From Ruminiclostridium sufflavum DSM 19573 (GTDB taxonomy: Bacteria > Bacillota > Clostridia > Acetivibrionales > DSM-1351), in assembly GCF_003208175.1 (NCBI RefSeq), contig NZ_QKMR01000004.1:143686-207685 (forward strand): a stretch of DNA of 64,000 nt. Reading direction: 5' to 3'. Of this stretch, positions 9,218 through 18,249 are shown piece after piece. Made by a program: the position numbers and the translations under genes. Under the pieces are notes generated by a model. That model was not told the origin of the DNA. It was given only the letters and a program-made list of their open reading frames with translations, and made no database searches. How positions within the stretch are numbered: position 1 is the first letter of the stretch; each line of letters begins with the position of its first letter.

Positions 9218-11176
9218 ATGTCTAGTGTAAATGGTGTATCAAGCAGTTCTACGAGATTGTCCGGTTTAGTATCAGGAATGGACACTGATGCTGTAATAAA
9301 GCAGATGATGGCTGCTGAAAGAGCGAAAGTTGATAAACTGCAAGCAAAAGTCCAGATTGATGATTGGAAAATAGATGCATACAGAGAGGTAACATCTGCT
9401 CTCCAGAGCTTTTACAATACTTATTTTGATTCTACTTCAGCGTTAAATTTAAAATCTGAGAATTCATTTGCAAGCTTTGCTACTTCATATAAGAATACAG
9501 ATTCATCAAATTATGTTACGCTGACAGGAGTATCAGGTGCACAAGCAGGAAAATATTCTATTACTGAGCTTAAGATGGCTACTTCAGCGGTCTTGACAGG
9601 CAGCAATGCAAGTAAGGATATTGAGGGCGCAGCTATAAACCTTACAGATCTCGCAGGTATGTCCGGTGCAGATAACAGTATTTTTATTACTGTTAATGGT
9701 AATGCCAATTTTATTAGTCTTCCTACGGACGGAAGTATTACTTCTGTTTCTGACCTTAAAACTGTACTTCAGCAGAAGATTAATGATACCTTTGGTGCAG
9801 ACAAAATAAATGTTGAGCTAAATTCAACATCTGACGGTATTAAATTTTCTGCTGTCAGACCTACCGATACCTTTAGTATCAATACCGAAAGTCCTGCCCT
9901 GTCAGTTCTCGGGCTAGACTCGTCAAGTTTATCAAACAAGATTGATTTGGACTCAAATCTGACAGATATGGCGGATTCTTTTAATACTGCACTTACCACA
10001 GGCTCTGGGAATGCTATTGCATTTGCAATTAATGGTGTTAACTTTAGCTTTGATGCTTCAAATACATCAATTCAGGATATTATGGATGAAGTAAATGCAA
10101 ATACAAAAGCAAATGTAACTATGAAATATGATATAACTAAAAACAGCTTCACTATTAAATCCAATAGTACCGGTGCCACAGACAAGGTTACTGTTTCAGA
10201 TACGACAGGAAGCCTTATGGCTACACTTGGTATTTCCGGTTCGGATGATGGTTCGGATGCCAGTGTTACATTAAGTGACGGCACGAAGATTGTCAGATCG
10301 ACAAATTCCTTTACCTATGACGGAATTACATATAATATTAAGCAGGATTATACTGCAGGAACAGATGCGGTTACAGGTGAAGTTAAGGAACCCATTGAGG
10401 CTACAATAACAGCAGATATCACAAAGACTTATGATTATATTAAAGGCTTTGTTGACAAGTATAATGAACTGATTGAAAAGTTTAACAGTAAGCTTAATGA
10501 GGATAAGTACCGTAATTATACTCCGTTGACAGACGACCAAAAGGCTGAAATGACAGACGAGCAGATAGAAAAGTGGGAAGAAAAGGCAAAGTCAGGGCTG
10601 CTTAAAAATGACAGTATTCTGTCCGGTATTCTGTCAGACCTGAGAAACACGCTATACGATACGGTTGAGGGAGCCGGCATCTCACTTTCGTCAATAGGAA
10701 TAACAACATCTTCTGACTATACAAAAAACGGAAAGCTGGAAATAAATGAAGACAAGCTTAAGGATGCACTTGCAAATAAATCTGAGCAGATAAAAAGATT
10801 GTTTACAAAATCATCTGATATAACTTATTATTCTTTGTTAGACAGTCCTTCCGGCAAAGATCAAAGATATAAGGAATCGGGTATAGCTCAGAGATTTTCT
10901 GATATAATACAAGATGCAATAAGAACCAGCACAGATAAAGACGGACGCAAAGGCACATTGCTGGAAAAGGCCGGTATTACAGGAGACCGTTCTGAGTATA
11001 CAAATTTACTTTTCAAAGAGATGTTAGGCTTTGAGGAAGCCATTGATGAAATGAATGAAAGGCTGGATTCCAAGGAGGATGCCTTATATGCCAAGTTCAC
11101 TGCTATGGAGTCCGCTCTCAGCAAGCTCAATGAACAGCAGAGTAATTTAGCTTCTTTACTTGGCACAGGAACTTGA
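9218..11176 (+). CDS. fliD: Filament cap protein FliD (HAP2)
   Basis: A 652-aa protein. The N-terminus SGLVSGMDTDAVIKQMM and the C-terminal helix ending LNEQQSNLASLL are typical of FliD, which caps the filament and guides flagellin assembly. A FliD N domain (about 1-110) and C domain (about 390-650) flank a variable middle. Two ATGs, 9212 and 9218, are possible; AGAAGG at about 9204-9209 spaces better for 9218. Export would be by the flagellar type III system, so no signal peptide is expected or seen. Confidence 0.92.
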   Translation: MSSVNGVSSSSTRLSGLVSGMDTDAVIKQMMAAERAKVDKLQAKVQIDDWKIDAYREVTSALQSFYNTYFDSTSALNLKSENSFASFATSYKNTDSSNYVTLTGVSGAQAGKYSITELKMATSAVLTGSNASKDIEGAAINLTDLAGMSGADNSIFITVNGNANFISLPTDGSITSVSDLKTVLQQKINDTFGADKINVELNSTSDGIKFSAVRPTDTFSINTESPALSVLGLDSSSLSNKIDLDSNLTDMADSFNTALTTGSGNAIAFAINGVNFSFDASNTSIQDIMDEVNANTKANVTMKYDITKNSFTIKSNSTGATDKVTVSDTTGSLMATLGISGSDDGSDASVTLSDGTKIVRSTNSFTYDGITYNIKQDYTAGTDAVTGEVKEPIEATITADITKTYDYIKGFVDKYNELIEKFNSKLNEDKYRNYTPLTDDQKAEMTDEQIEKWEEKAKSGLLKNDSILSGILSDLRNTLYDTVEGAGISLSSIGITTSSDYTKNGKLEINEDKLKDALANKSEQIKRLFTKSSDITYYSLLDSPSGKDQRYKESGIAQRFSDIIQDAIRTSTDKDGRKGTLLEKAGITGDRSEYTNLLFKEMLGFEEAIDEMNERLDSKEDALYAKFTAMESALSKLNEQQSNLASLLGTGT

Positions 11177-11284
11177 TTATAATAGGTGTAAAGAGCTTGA
11201 AGGCAGGAGACGAACATAGTTATGCATAATTGATATGCAAGGACATAACTATTGATTAATTATTAGATACTTAGGAGGACGCTA

Positions 11285-11689
11285 ATGGTAACAAGTAATG
11301 GTTTCAACCAATATAAAGAGAGTTCAATTAAGACATCTACGCCGGAGGAATTAACATTAATGCTTTATAATGGCTTGGTTAAGTTCCTTTTGCAGGCTCA
11401 GAATGCCATTGAAACAGGCAATATAGAAAAGGCCAGTAATAGTATTATAAGAGCACAGGCAATTATAAGTGAGTTTAAGGCTACATTAGATATGAACTAT
11501 GAGGTATCAGAAGGACTAAATAGTCTATATGACTATATGCACAGGCAGCTGGTTGAAGCAAATATTAAAAAGAATGTTGACATAATAGCTGAAATCCTCG
11601 GTTATTCTAAGGAACTGAGGGATACTTGGGCTCAAGCAATGAAAATAGCGAAGAATTCCGTTCAGGCTACAGAGAAAATGGCGAAATAA
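11285..11689 (+). CDS. fliS: Flagellin export chaperone FliS
   Basis: A 134-aa all-helical protein with the family start NQYKESSIKTSTPEELTLML and the LYDYMHRQLVEAN segment. FliS binds the C-terminal helix of flagellin and prevents early polymerisation. AGGAGG lies about 7 bases before the ATG. Order fliD-fliS is standard. Confidence 0.93.
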   Translation: MVTSNGFNQYKESSIKTSTPEELTLMLYNGLVKFLLQAQNAIETGNIEKASNSIIRAQAIISEFKATLDMNYEVSEGLNSLYDYMHRQLVEANIKKNVDIIAEILGYSKELRDTWAQAMKIAKNSVQATEKMAK

Positions 11690-11759
11690 ATAAGTACTGC
11701 AAAGATATAGCTGATACAGAAATGGTTAGCTGGAAAAACCGGGACTTAATGTATATAAG

Positions 11760-11797
11760 CACCTCACAGACCCACTGGAGCTTGTGAGGTGTCTTTT
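11760..11797 (+). terminator. Terminator after fliS
   Basis: CACCTCACA at 11760-11768 pairs perfectly with TGTGAGGTG at 11783-11791 and is followed by a short T-rich stretch. It ends the flaG-fliD-fliS unit. Confidence 0.75.
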
Positions 11798-11879
11798 ACG
11801 TAGGATCAATTACCAAAGTCAGATAGGTTGAAAAGCCTTTGCATGATGAAATATCTGGGCTGTATTCTATCGTTTTTCA

Positions 11880-11887
11880 GCCGATAA
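11880..11887 (+). promoter_or_regulatory. Sigma-D-like -10 element before flgN-like gene
   Basis: GCCGATAA at 11880-11887 matches the flagellar sigma -10 exactly. No good TAAA is found 15 bases upstream, so this is tentative. It lies about 70 bases before the flgN-like gene. Confidence 0.35.
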
Positions 11888-11958
11888 AAATTGACGTATT
11901 CAAAGTCTTAACCATAAGACAAGGGGTTGCATTGCGGAATTAGGAAAGGAAGGATAAA

Positions 11959-12441
11959 ATGACACCGGAACAGTATATATACCGTCTAATTGAGATATCT
12001 GAAAAAAAGTTAAATATTCTAAAAGAAATATTGAATTTAACAAAAATGCAATCGGCAATTATTAGTGAAGAGAGCGCTGAGAAGCTTGACAGATTGATTA
12101 ATCTGAAGCAGCAGCAAATAGACCTGATAAGTGAATTGGATGGGTCGTTTGAGGTATATTATGCCCGAATGAAATCGATATTAGGAGTAAAGAGCATCGA
12201 AGAAATAAGCATGGTTCAGTTGCAAGGAGCAGCAGAGCTAAAGCAAGTTATTACTGACATATCAAATACGACTAAGCAGATTCAAAAGCTTGAGATAGAT
12301 AATAAAAATGAAGTCCAGACAATACTTGACAGATTGGCAAGTGAGATAAGACGTGTTAAACAGCATAAAATAGTAAATAATGGATATAACGTGGCTTCTA
12401 AGCTTGAAAAACCCTCTTACTTTTTTGATAAAAAGAAATAA
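11959..12441 (+). CDS. flgN: FlgN-like flagellar chaperone
   Basis: A 160-aa, almost entirely helical protein with heptad-like Leu/Ile spacing and no signal. Length, helical character and position after fliS fit the FlgN family, the export chaperone of the hook-filament junction proteins FlgK and FlgL. Sequence conservation in this family is low, so the call rests partly on context. AGGAAAGGAAGG lies ahead of the ATG. Confidence 0.6.
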   Translation: MTPEQYIYRLIEISEKKLNILKEILNLTKMQSAIISEESAEKLDRLINLKQQQIDLISELDGSFEVYYARMKSILGVKSIEEISMVQLQGAAELKQVITDISNTTKQIQKLEIDNKNEVQTILDRLASEIRRVKQHKIVNNGYNVASKLEKPSYFFDKKK

Positions 12442-12452
12442 AATTTCTGCTT

Positions 12453-13433
12453 TTAATTTTTATCAGCCATGTCAGCCTTCTTAATACATTTATTAATAAA
12501 ATCCATAACCTTATCCATGTATTGCTCCGGATACTCTAAAAAGCTGTTACAATATTCTTGTGCCCCTGAATTCCAATAATAGGCAGGCACAGGACTTTTT
12601 CTATAATACATTTCGTATAGCAGCTTAGTATTATCTGAAGCAGGGATATCTTCCTGAGCCCCATCAATTAAAAATACCGGTGTTGGTATTAAAGCAGGTA
12701 TTTTAGGAATTATATCAAGGTCACTTGTAACCTTTGAAAGCTTATTGACACAAAATTTAATTGTATACTTAAAAGGCCATTCAGACAGTAAGCTGCTTGA
12801 GTTAATCAAGTAGTCTGTATAGTTATCGACAGTGGAATAGGGGCTGTCACCAATCACTCCTATAATGCTGTCCCTGTAAGGTGTTTCAGATACAGCAGAA
12901 AGGCATGAGGAGGCGCCTGTCGAAAATCCCATTAGAATTATTCTGTCAGTCCCGATTTGTTTTAAATATTTGATTGAACTTAAAATATCCGCAGTTTCGT
13001 TTTTCCCAAATGTGTTTATTGAGCCGGAAGAGTTACCGGAGCCTCTTAAATCAATAGTCAGAACATTTATATCTTTATTGGTGAACTGCGAGATTAATTT
13101 GAAGGTTTCTTCATTAAATTGCAATCTGTTTTTACCATATCCGTGAACTAATAAAACTGAGGTTTTAGATGTTCCTGAAGGGAAAAACCACCCATTAATT
13201 TTATCCTCAGCCTCACCACCGGTATAGAAACTGATGTTTTTATAATTTGGAGCAATATTAGAGGTTATCTGAGGTGTCTCTACCTTGCTCGGATGAGTAA
13301 TTTTATAGGCAGATATAAACGAAAGAATACCTGTTGCCAGAAAAACGAGTATAATTATATATATACATGCTAAAAAAATATTTTTTGGTAAAATGCTTTT
13401 GCGTTCAGCGTAAGCAACAGTATTAAGCTGCAT
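12453..13433 (-). CDS. Membrane-anchored alpha/beta hydrolase, catalytic His missing
   Basis: A 326-aa protein with one N-terminal membrane helix (about residues 18-42) and an outward hydrolase domain. VLLVHGYGKN forms the oxyanion loop, GFSTG carries Ser171, and an Asp near 262 is the acid. Where relatives have GA-x-His, this protein reads GAQEYC, so Glu293 replaces the His. It may be inactive, use another residue, or bind a ligand. GGAGG precedes the ATG at 13433. It is convergent with the flgN-like gene and divergent from the radical SAM gene. Substrate unknown. Confidence 0.75.
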   Translation of the reverse strand: MQLNTVAYAERKSILPKNIFLACIYIIILVFLATGILSFISAYKITHPSKVETPQITSNIAPNYKNISFYTGGEAEDKINGWFFPSGTSKTSVLLVHGYGKNRLQFNEETFKLISQFTNKDINVLTIDLRGSGNSSGSINTFGKNETADILSSIKYLKQIGTDRIILMGFSTGASSCLSAVSETPYRDSIIGVIGDSPYSTVDNYTDYLINSSSLLSEWPFKYTIKFCVNKLSKVTSDLDIIPKIPALIPTPVFLIDGAQEDIPASDNTKLLYEMYYRKSPVPAYYWNSGAQEYCNSFLEYPEQYMDKVMDFINKCIKKADMADKN

Positions 13434-13638
13434 TAGAAATTTCCTCCATAGCTATTGACTATTCTGTTCTTAAGACTTATTATATTTTTATTTGCGGTTA
13501 AAGTAAATATAATATCTGCATTTACCAAAATATGCATGTATAAAAATGTTTAAATATATTAATTTCGTCTTTTTCAGTCGAATTAAGAGTATAAGCTGAT
13601 TTTATGATTCTGTTAAAAGAATATTCTGGAGTAAATTT

Positions 13639-14529
13639 ATGAGTAAAATTTGTAAGCAGTGCCCAAGGCAATGTGGGGTTGACAGAGAAGATAATATCGG
13701 CTTTTGTGGCATGCAGGAGCAGCTAAAGGTAGCAAAGGCTTTTTTGCATATGTGGGAAGAGCCTTGTATCAGCGGAACAAATGGCTCGGGTGCGGTGTTT
13801 TTTTCTGGATGTAATCTTAAGTGTATTTATTGCCAGAATTTTGATATAAGTCAGAATAATTATGGGAAAATAATTACAGTAGAAAGGCTTCAGAAGATAT
13901 TTGCCGAATTGATGGGCAAAGGTGCGCACAACATAAATCTTGTTAATCCTTCACATTATACCGGTGCGATCAAGCAGGCCTTGCTTTCAGCGAAACGGAA
14001 AGGAATCCTTAATGTTCCGGTGGTGTATAACACGAATGGATATGAATCCATTGATTCGTTAGAAGAAATGGAGGGGCTTGTGGATGTATATCTTCCGGAT
14101 TTCAAATATTTTTCGGGAGATACTGCCTTTAATTACTCAAGTGCATATGATTACCCTGATATATGTAAAAAAGCGATATTGGAGATGTTCAGACAGGTTG
14201 GAAGCCCGGTGCTTAGTTCTGATGGCTTAATTAGCCGGGGTCTTATTATAAGACATTTAATTCTTCCGGGGCACACCAAGGAAAGCACAAGGATTTTAGA
14301 CTGGATAAGCGAAAATCTTCCTAAAGGTGTATATGTATCACTTATGAGTCAGTATACCCCTTATTATGGTGCAGATAAGCACCCTGAAATTAACAGACCC
14401 ATTACCAGACGGGAATACGAAAGTGTGGTAAATCATTTGTATAAATCAGGAATGGAAGAAGGCTATGTTCAAGAAAGGCAATCTTCAGACATCAAATATA
14501 TTCCGGATTTTAATCTTGAGGGTGTATAG
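13639..14529 (+). CDS. Radical SAM protein, PflA-like (COG1313 type)
   Basis: A 296-aa protein with the iron-sulfur motif C58-NLK-C62-IY-C65 and an additional N-terminal four-Cys set (CKQCPRQCG, then GFCG) typical of the COG1313 group of pyruvate formate-lyase-activase-like proteins. These are predicted SAM-cleaving enzymes of unknown substrate. YNTNGYES and LPDFKYF are also family-like. Monocistronic by context. Confidence 0.82.
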   Translation: MSKICKQCPRQCGVDREDNIGFCGMQEQLKVAKAFLHMWEEPCISGTNGSGAVFFSGCNLKCIYCQNFDISQNNYGKIITVERLQKIFAELMGKGAHNINLVNPSHYTGAIKQALLSAKRKGILNVPVVYNTNGYESIDSLEEMEGLVDVYLPDFKYFSGDTAFNYSSAYDYPDICKKAILEMFRQVGSPVLSSDGLISRGLIIRHLILPGHTKESTRILDWISENLPKGVYVSLMSQYTPYYGADKHPEINRPITRREYESVVNHLYKSGMEEGYVQERQSSDIKYIPDFNLEGV

Positions 14530-14583
14530 AAGAAATAACATAGATTTATACGCTGAAATATTTGTAAATATTAAAAATTACTG

Positions 14584-14612
14584 TTGCAATATTATATAAA
14601 ATGGATTATAAT
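14584..14612 (+). promoter_or_regulatory. Promoter of the Tad locus; long leader
   Basis: TTGCAA at 14584-14589 and TATAAT at 14607-14612, 17 bases apart, form a good sigma-A promoter. The transcript would have a leader of about 260 nt before 14881. I see no recognised riboswitch in that stretch (14620-14880), only AT-rich sequence with short possible stems. Confidence 0.6.
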
Positions 14613-14880
14613 TTGTTTTATTGAAAGTATCTAGAAGTTTATGGAATATCTTTTTGTTATTTTTCTAATTATTAAATTAAATTCAAAATCAAAAATTCTT
14701 TTATTCCTTATTAATGTGTAATACATGTTCAGTTTTTGGTTATTTAGATAGCTTAGTTCGTCTAAAGACAGCTTCGGGTTTTCTTTTTAGCTTATCGGAT
14801 GTTTGATAAAACAATTCAAGAGATTAAATTTCTTATCATAAACTCAACATTTCTATAAAAATATATGGAGGATATTAGCA

Positions 14881-16542
14881 GTGCAGAGTAATTCATTTTA
14901 TTCAAAATACAAATATATAAAGGCTTTGGGAAGCGGAGGCTGCGGGAAGGTTTTTCTTGCACGAAATATAGCTTTGGGTAATTTATGGGCTGTTAAGGAA
15001 ATAGTAAAAGGAAGGGAAACCACAATTAGCGGGTATATTGAGCCGGAAATCCTAAAACGTGTAAATCATCCTGCATTGCCAAGAATATGTGATGTCTTTG
15101 AGGATGACGATAAAATATATATTGTTGAGGATTATTTGGAAGGGACCTGCTTAAAACAGAAGCTTGATGAAAAAGGAAAATTCGAAGAACCGACAGTAAT
15201 TGATTGGGCAATCCAGCTTTGCGATGTTCTGGAGTACTTGCATTCACAAAAGCCAAGTGCGATTATATATGGAGATATGAAACCCCATAACATAATTTTG
15301 ACAAAGGAGGGGTTTGTAAAATTAATTGATTTTGGAGTATCTGCTATGGTTTCCGAAACAAATAATAAATATGAAGAAGCATGTAACAGTAACAAGTACA
15401 ATGACAATACTATACCTCAAACAGCCTTTATAGGAACAAAAGGATATGCAGCTCCGGAGCAATTTACCGGGAATGGAATAAGCAGGGCAAGTGACATTTA
15501 TTCCCTTGGAATAACAATAATTCAACTTTTAACAGGATTTGATCCTCTTACAGAATTCATGGTATTTCAAAATGACAGATATGCAAGGAATATTTCTCCT
15601 GAACTTCACAAAATAATAAAAAGGTGCATACACTACAATCCGGTACTGAGATACAGAAGTGCAGGCATACTAAAGAAGGAATTCTGCCAGTACAATCTGA
15701 AATACGGCGTTTGCAGTAAAAATGATTTGATTGGTTTAAAGAGCACTTTTGATTTTGCAAAGGTTATTGCAATCAGCGGTGCAAGGGGGACAGGAGTATC
15801 AACAATAACAGCTGCGATAGCTGAGTATATGGCAAGAGAGCCTACATCCGTATGTATAGTTGATTTAAGTAAATCGGGATTACTTGAAAAAGGTATATTT
15901 GTAAGTGAAATATGTAAATCGGATAGTGAGGCAAAAAATCTTTTAAATAACATATCTAAAATTAATTCAAATTTATATTATCTAAAGCTAAATAGTCTGG
16001 CAAGGAAAGTTCCTTCTGAGATGCTTACACTGCATAAGTATTTAGGAGAGCTTCAAAAAAGGTTTTCTTACATAGTTCTGGATGTCGATATGACATTGCT
16101 GACATATTTGGAACAGTATCTGAATCATATTTTTTTGGTTTCGGATATGAACCCCTTTAATTTATCTGCTGCAAGTCAGGTCATGAGGACAGATGGCTTG
16201 GCAGCAAAATGTATTTTTAAAACATCCTTTGTTATTAATAAGTTTTATATGGGAGAAATAAGCTCACATAATATTTTGCAAAGTATATTGCTAACTGAAG
16301 ATGCAACAGCAGAGATTCAAGACTTGACTGCTAATGCAAATATTTTTGAGGTTCCATATGAACAAAAGATTTATCTGAAATGGATGTACAGCTATTTCGG
16401 AGAAGCTTTGAGCTTTAAAAGGCTAATGGATGAAGGTTTCCGGCAAGCAATTCTAAATATCCTTTCAGATACAATTTTACCTGCAAGAAGAAAAAAGTCT
16501 CGTTTTACATTTAAAAAGCTGCTTTCGAAGGTGGTTATTTAA
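14881..16542 (+). CDS. Ser/Thr protein kinase fused to a MinD/TadZ-like domain
   Basis: A 553-aa two-domain protein. The Hanks kinase (about 10-275) has the Gly loop GSGGCGKV, Lys39, Asp132 in YGDMKPHN (the usual His-Arg-Asp reads Tyr-Gly-Asp, so non-RD), DFG at 150-152 and an APE-like motif. The C-terminal half (about 290-540) looks like a MinD/ParA/TadZ fold with loop GARGTGVST at 300-308, where the Walker-A Lys is Val. No membrane helix or PASTA repeat. GTG start after GGAGG. First gene of a Tad pilus cluster; I infer control or polar placement of the machine. Confidence 0.82.
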   Translation: MQSNSFYSKYKYIKALGSGGCGKVFLARNIALGNLWAVKEIVKGRETTISGYIEPEILKRVNHPALPRICDVFEDDDKIYIVEDYLEGTCLKQKLDEKGKFEEPTVIDWAIQLCDVLEYLHSQKPSAIIYGDMKPHNIILTKEGFVKLIDFGVSAMVSETNNKYEEACNSNKYNDNTIPQTAFIGTKGYAAPEQFTGNGISRASDIYSLGITIIQLLTGFDPLTEFMVFQNDRYARNISPELHKIIKRCIHYNPVLRYRSAGILKKEFCQYNLKYGVCSKNDLIGLKSTFDFAKVIAISGARGTGVSTITAAIAEYMAREPTSVCIVDLSKSGLLEKGIFVSEICKSDSEAKNLLNNISKINSNLYYLKLNSLARKVPSEMLTLHKYLGELQKRFSYIVLDVDMTLLTYLEQYLNHIFLVSDMNPFNLSAASQVMRTDGLAAKCIFKTSFVINKFYMGEISSHNILQSILLTEDATAEIQDLTANANIFEVPYEQKIYLKWMYSYFGEALSFKRLMDEGFRQAILNILSDTILPARRKKSRFTFKKLLSKVVI

Positions 16543-16647
16543 AAGCATGTTGAGCTCAGACCAAGCTGTCTGCGAGAGCGTGAGCTGGCTTTTAGCCAAT
16601 GAAATCATACTAAGCAATAATAAATAAAATTCTGGAGGTGCAAGGAA

Positions 16648-17301
16648 GTGGGCAGAAGGCTGATTATCAAGACAGCACTTATTTGTTTCGGAATATTTTT
16701 GATCCTTAATACAATAATTCTTACATATATTTTTAAATCTTATCCCTTAGATATTGAAGAGCATGTTTTTGTTCCGGCAGCAGCTGTAGACATTAAGCAA
16801 GGGACTGTAATACAGGAAAAGCATTTAAAAATAAAGGAAATACCAAAGTCGGCTTCAAGTACAGCAATAGCAATAAATATAAAGCAGATTATAGGTAAGA
16901 AAGCAAAATCAGGGATTCAGAAAGATGATTATATAAGGAGTAACGACTTAGTTCTCAGGAATAGCTGGTATAAAGATGATGAAAGAATAATCGTGTTACC
17001 TATGAGTATTGAGGAGAGACTGGCAAATTTGATTAAAAAGGGTACGTATGTTGATATCAGACTGAAGAAGGAGTCAAGTGATGTTATTGATACAATTTTG
17101 TATAAAGTAAGGGTGGAGGATATTTTGGATGAAACCGGCTGCTCTCTTGATTCAAAATCAGCTATGAATACCAGAACTGCATATATTGAGCTTATTCTTA
17201 ACGAGGAAGAGAGACAAAGGATTTATTCTGCAGAGATGGAGGGAAAATTAATTTATGAATTATATTGCGACGAAATGCAAAAACCGGTAAAAATAACGTA
17301 A
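16648..17301 (+). CDS. cpaB: Flp pilus assembly protein CpaB/RcpC-like (SAF domain)
   Basis: A 217-aa protein with an N-terminal membrane helix (about 8-30) and an extracytoplasmic SAF domain starting FVPAAAVDIKQGTVIQEKHL. CpaB/RcpC proteins support Tad pilus assembly. GTG start after GGAGGTG. It lies between the kinase fusion and tadZ. Confidence 0.8.
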   Translation: MGRRLIIKTALICFGIFLILNTIILTYIFKSYPLDIEEHVFVPAAAVDIKQGTVIQEKHLKIKEIPKSASSTAIAINIKQIIGKKAKSGIQKDDYIRSNDLVLRNSWYKDDERIIVLPMSIEERLANLIKKGTYVDIRLKKESSDVIDTILYKVRVEDILDETGCSLDSKSAMNTRTAYIELILNEEERQRIYSAEMEGKLIYELYCDEMQKPVKIT

Positions 17302-17361
17302 GTTATTAAGGAAGGCTGAAAACATAAAATAAAAGCTGCACAGCAGCCTTTGGAGGGGAAA

Positions 17362-18249
17362 ATGGGAAAGTTGGTAGCTGTATGCTCGGATGATAAAAAG
17401 TCCGGAAAATCTATAGTGACATATTTGCTGGCAAAGGAAATTAAAAAATCATCAGGAAAGCATTTGAAAATATTGGTTTGCTGTTTAAATATGAATTATA
17501 GTTCTCTATACAAGCTGTTTGGAATTGATTGCTCGGATGTTGGAATGGAAGAGCTGGTTAATCTTAAGCTTTTTGACGGCAATAGGTCAGATATATTATA
17601 TAGCATAGTTCCCCAAAGTGATGGGATTTACTTTTTAGGAAGCTACAGGACAACGAAAGCTTTTATTCATAGGAATATTCAACAATATTATTTATTATTT
17701 GATAAGTTGAAGGATAGCTATGATCTTATAATATTTGATACTGCTTCATCAAATGAAAATATGCTGTCCGGATATATACTTTTTAAGGCGGATGTGCTGA
17801 TTAAGCTTTTTATCCAGGATAATGACAGCATGAGAAAGCTGAATTGTAAGGGTGGCATACCGCTCCAAGATGGACGGGAGACCATATACATAGTATCCAA
17901 ATACAGAAATATTTATCCGAGATTCAGTGATATTAAGAGAAGATATTCATTAAAAAAGATATTTAAAATAGATTACTGCGAGAAGCTTCAGGAAATGAAA
18001 AACAGAGACAGCCTTCATTTATACAGCTGCCATGATACAAGCTGTAATGATTCGGTAAAGCGTATATCAGAATATATAGCCGAGACTATGAGCCTGATTT
18101 CTAAGGAACAACCAATAAGAGAACTGCGGGGAAAGTATAAAAGAAACATTAGGAATACTTTAAAAAAATTAAAGCTGATAGATGATGGAGGAGAGGAACA
18201 TGAAGATACTTCAGGATTTATGCCTGAAAGGGTTAATGAATTATATTGA
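17362..18249 (+). CDS. tadZ: TadZ/CpaE-like ATPase
   Basis: A 295-aa MinD/ParA-like protein. The N-terminal loop reads CSDDKKSGKSIVT, a deviant Walker A that keeps the GKS core, and LIIFDTASSNENM forms the Walker B region. TadZ/CpaE proteins place the Tad machine in the cell. ATG at 17362 is chosen over TTG at 17350 because GGAGGGG overlaps the latter. The tail overlaps tadA by 50 bases. Confidence 0.75.
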   Translation: MGKLVAVCSDDKKSGKSIVTYLLAKEIKKSSGKHLKILVCCLNMNYSSLYKLFGIDCSDVGMEELVNLKLFDGNRSDILYSIVPQSDGIYFLGSYRTTKAFIHRNIQQYYLLFDKLKDSYDLIIFDTASSNENMLSGYILFKADVLIKLFIQDNDSMRKLNCKGGIPLQDGRETIYIVSKYRNIYPRFSDIKRRYSLKKIFKIDYCEKLQEMKNRDSLHLYSCHDTSCNDSVKRISEYIAETMSLISKEQPIRELRGKYKRNIRNTLKKLKLIDDGGEEHEDTSGFMPERVNELY

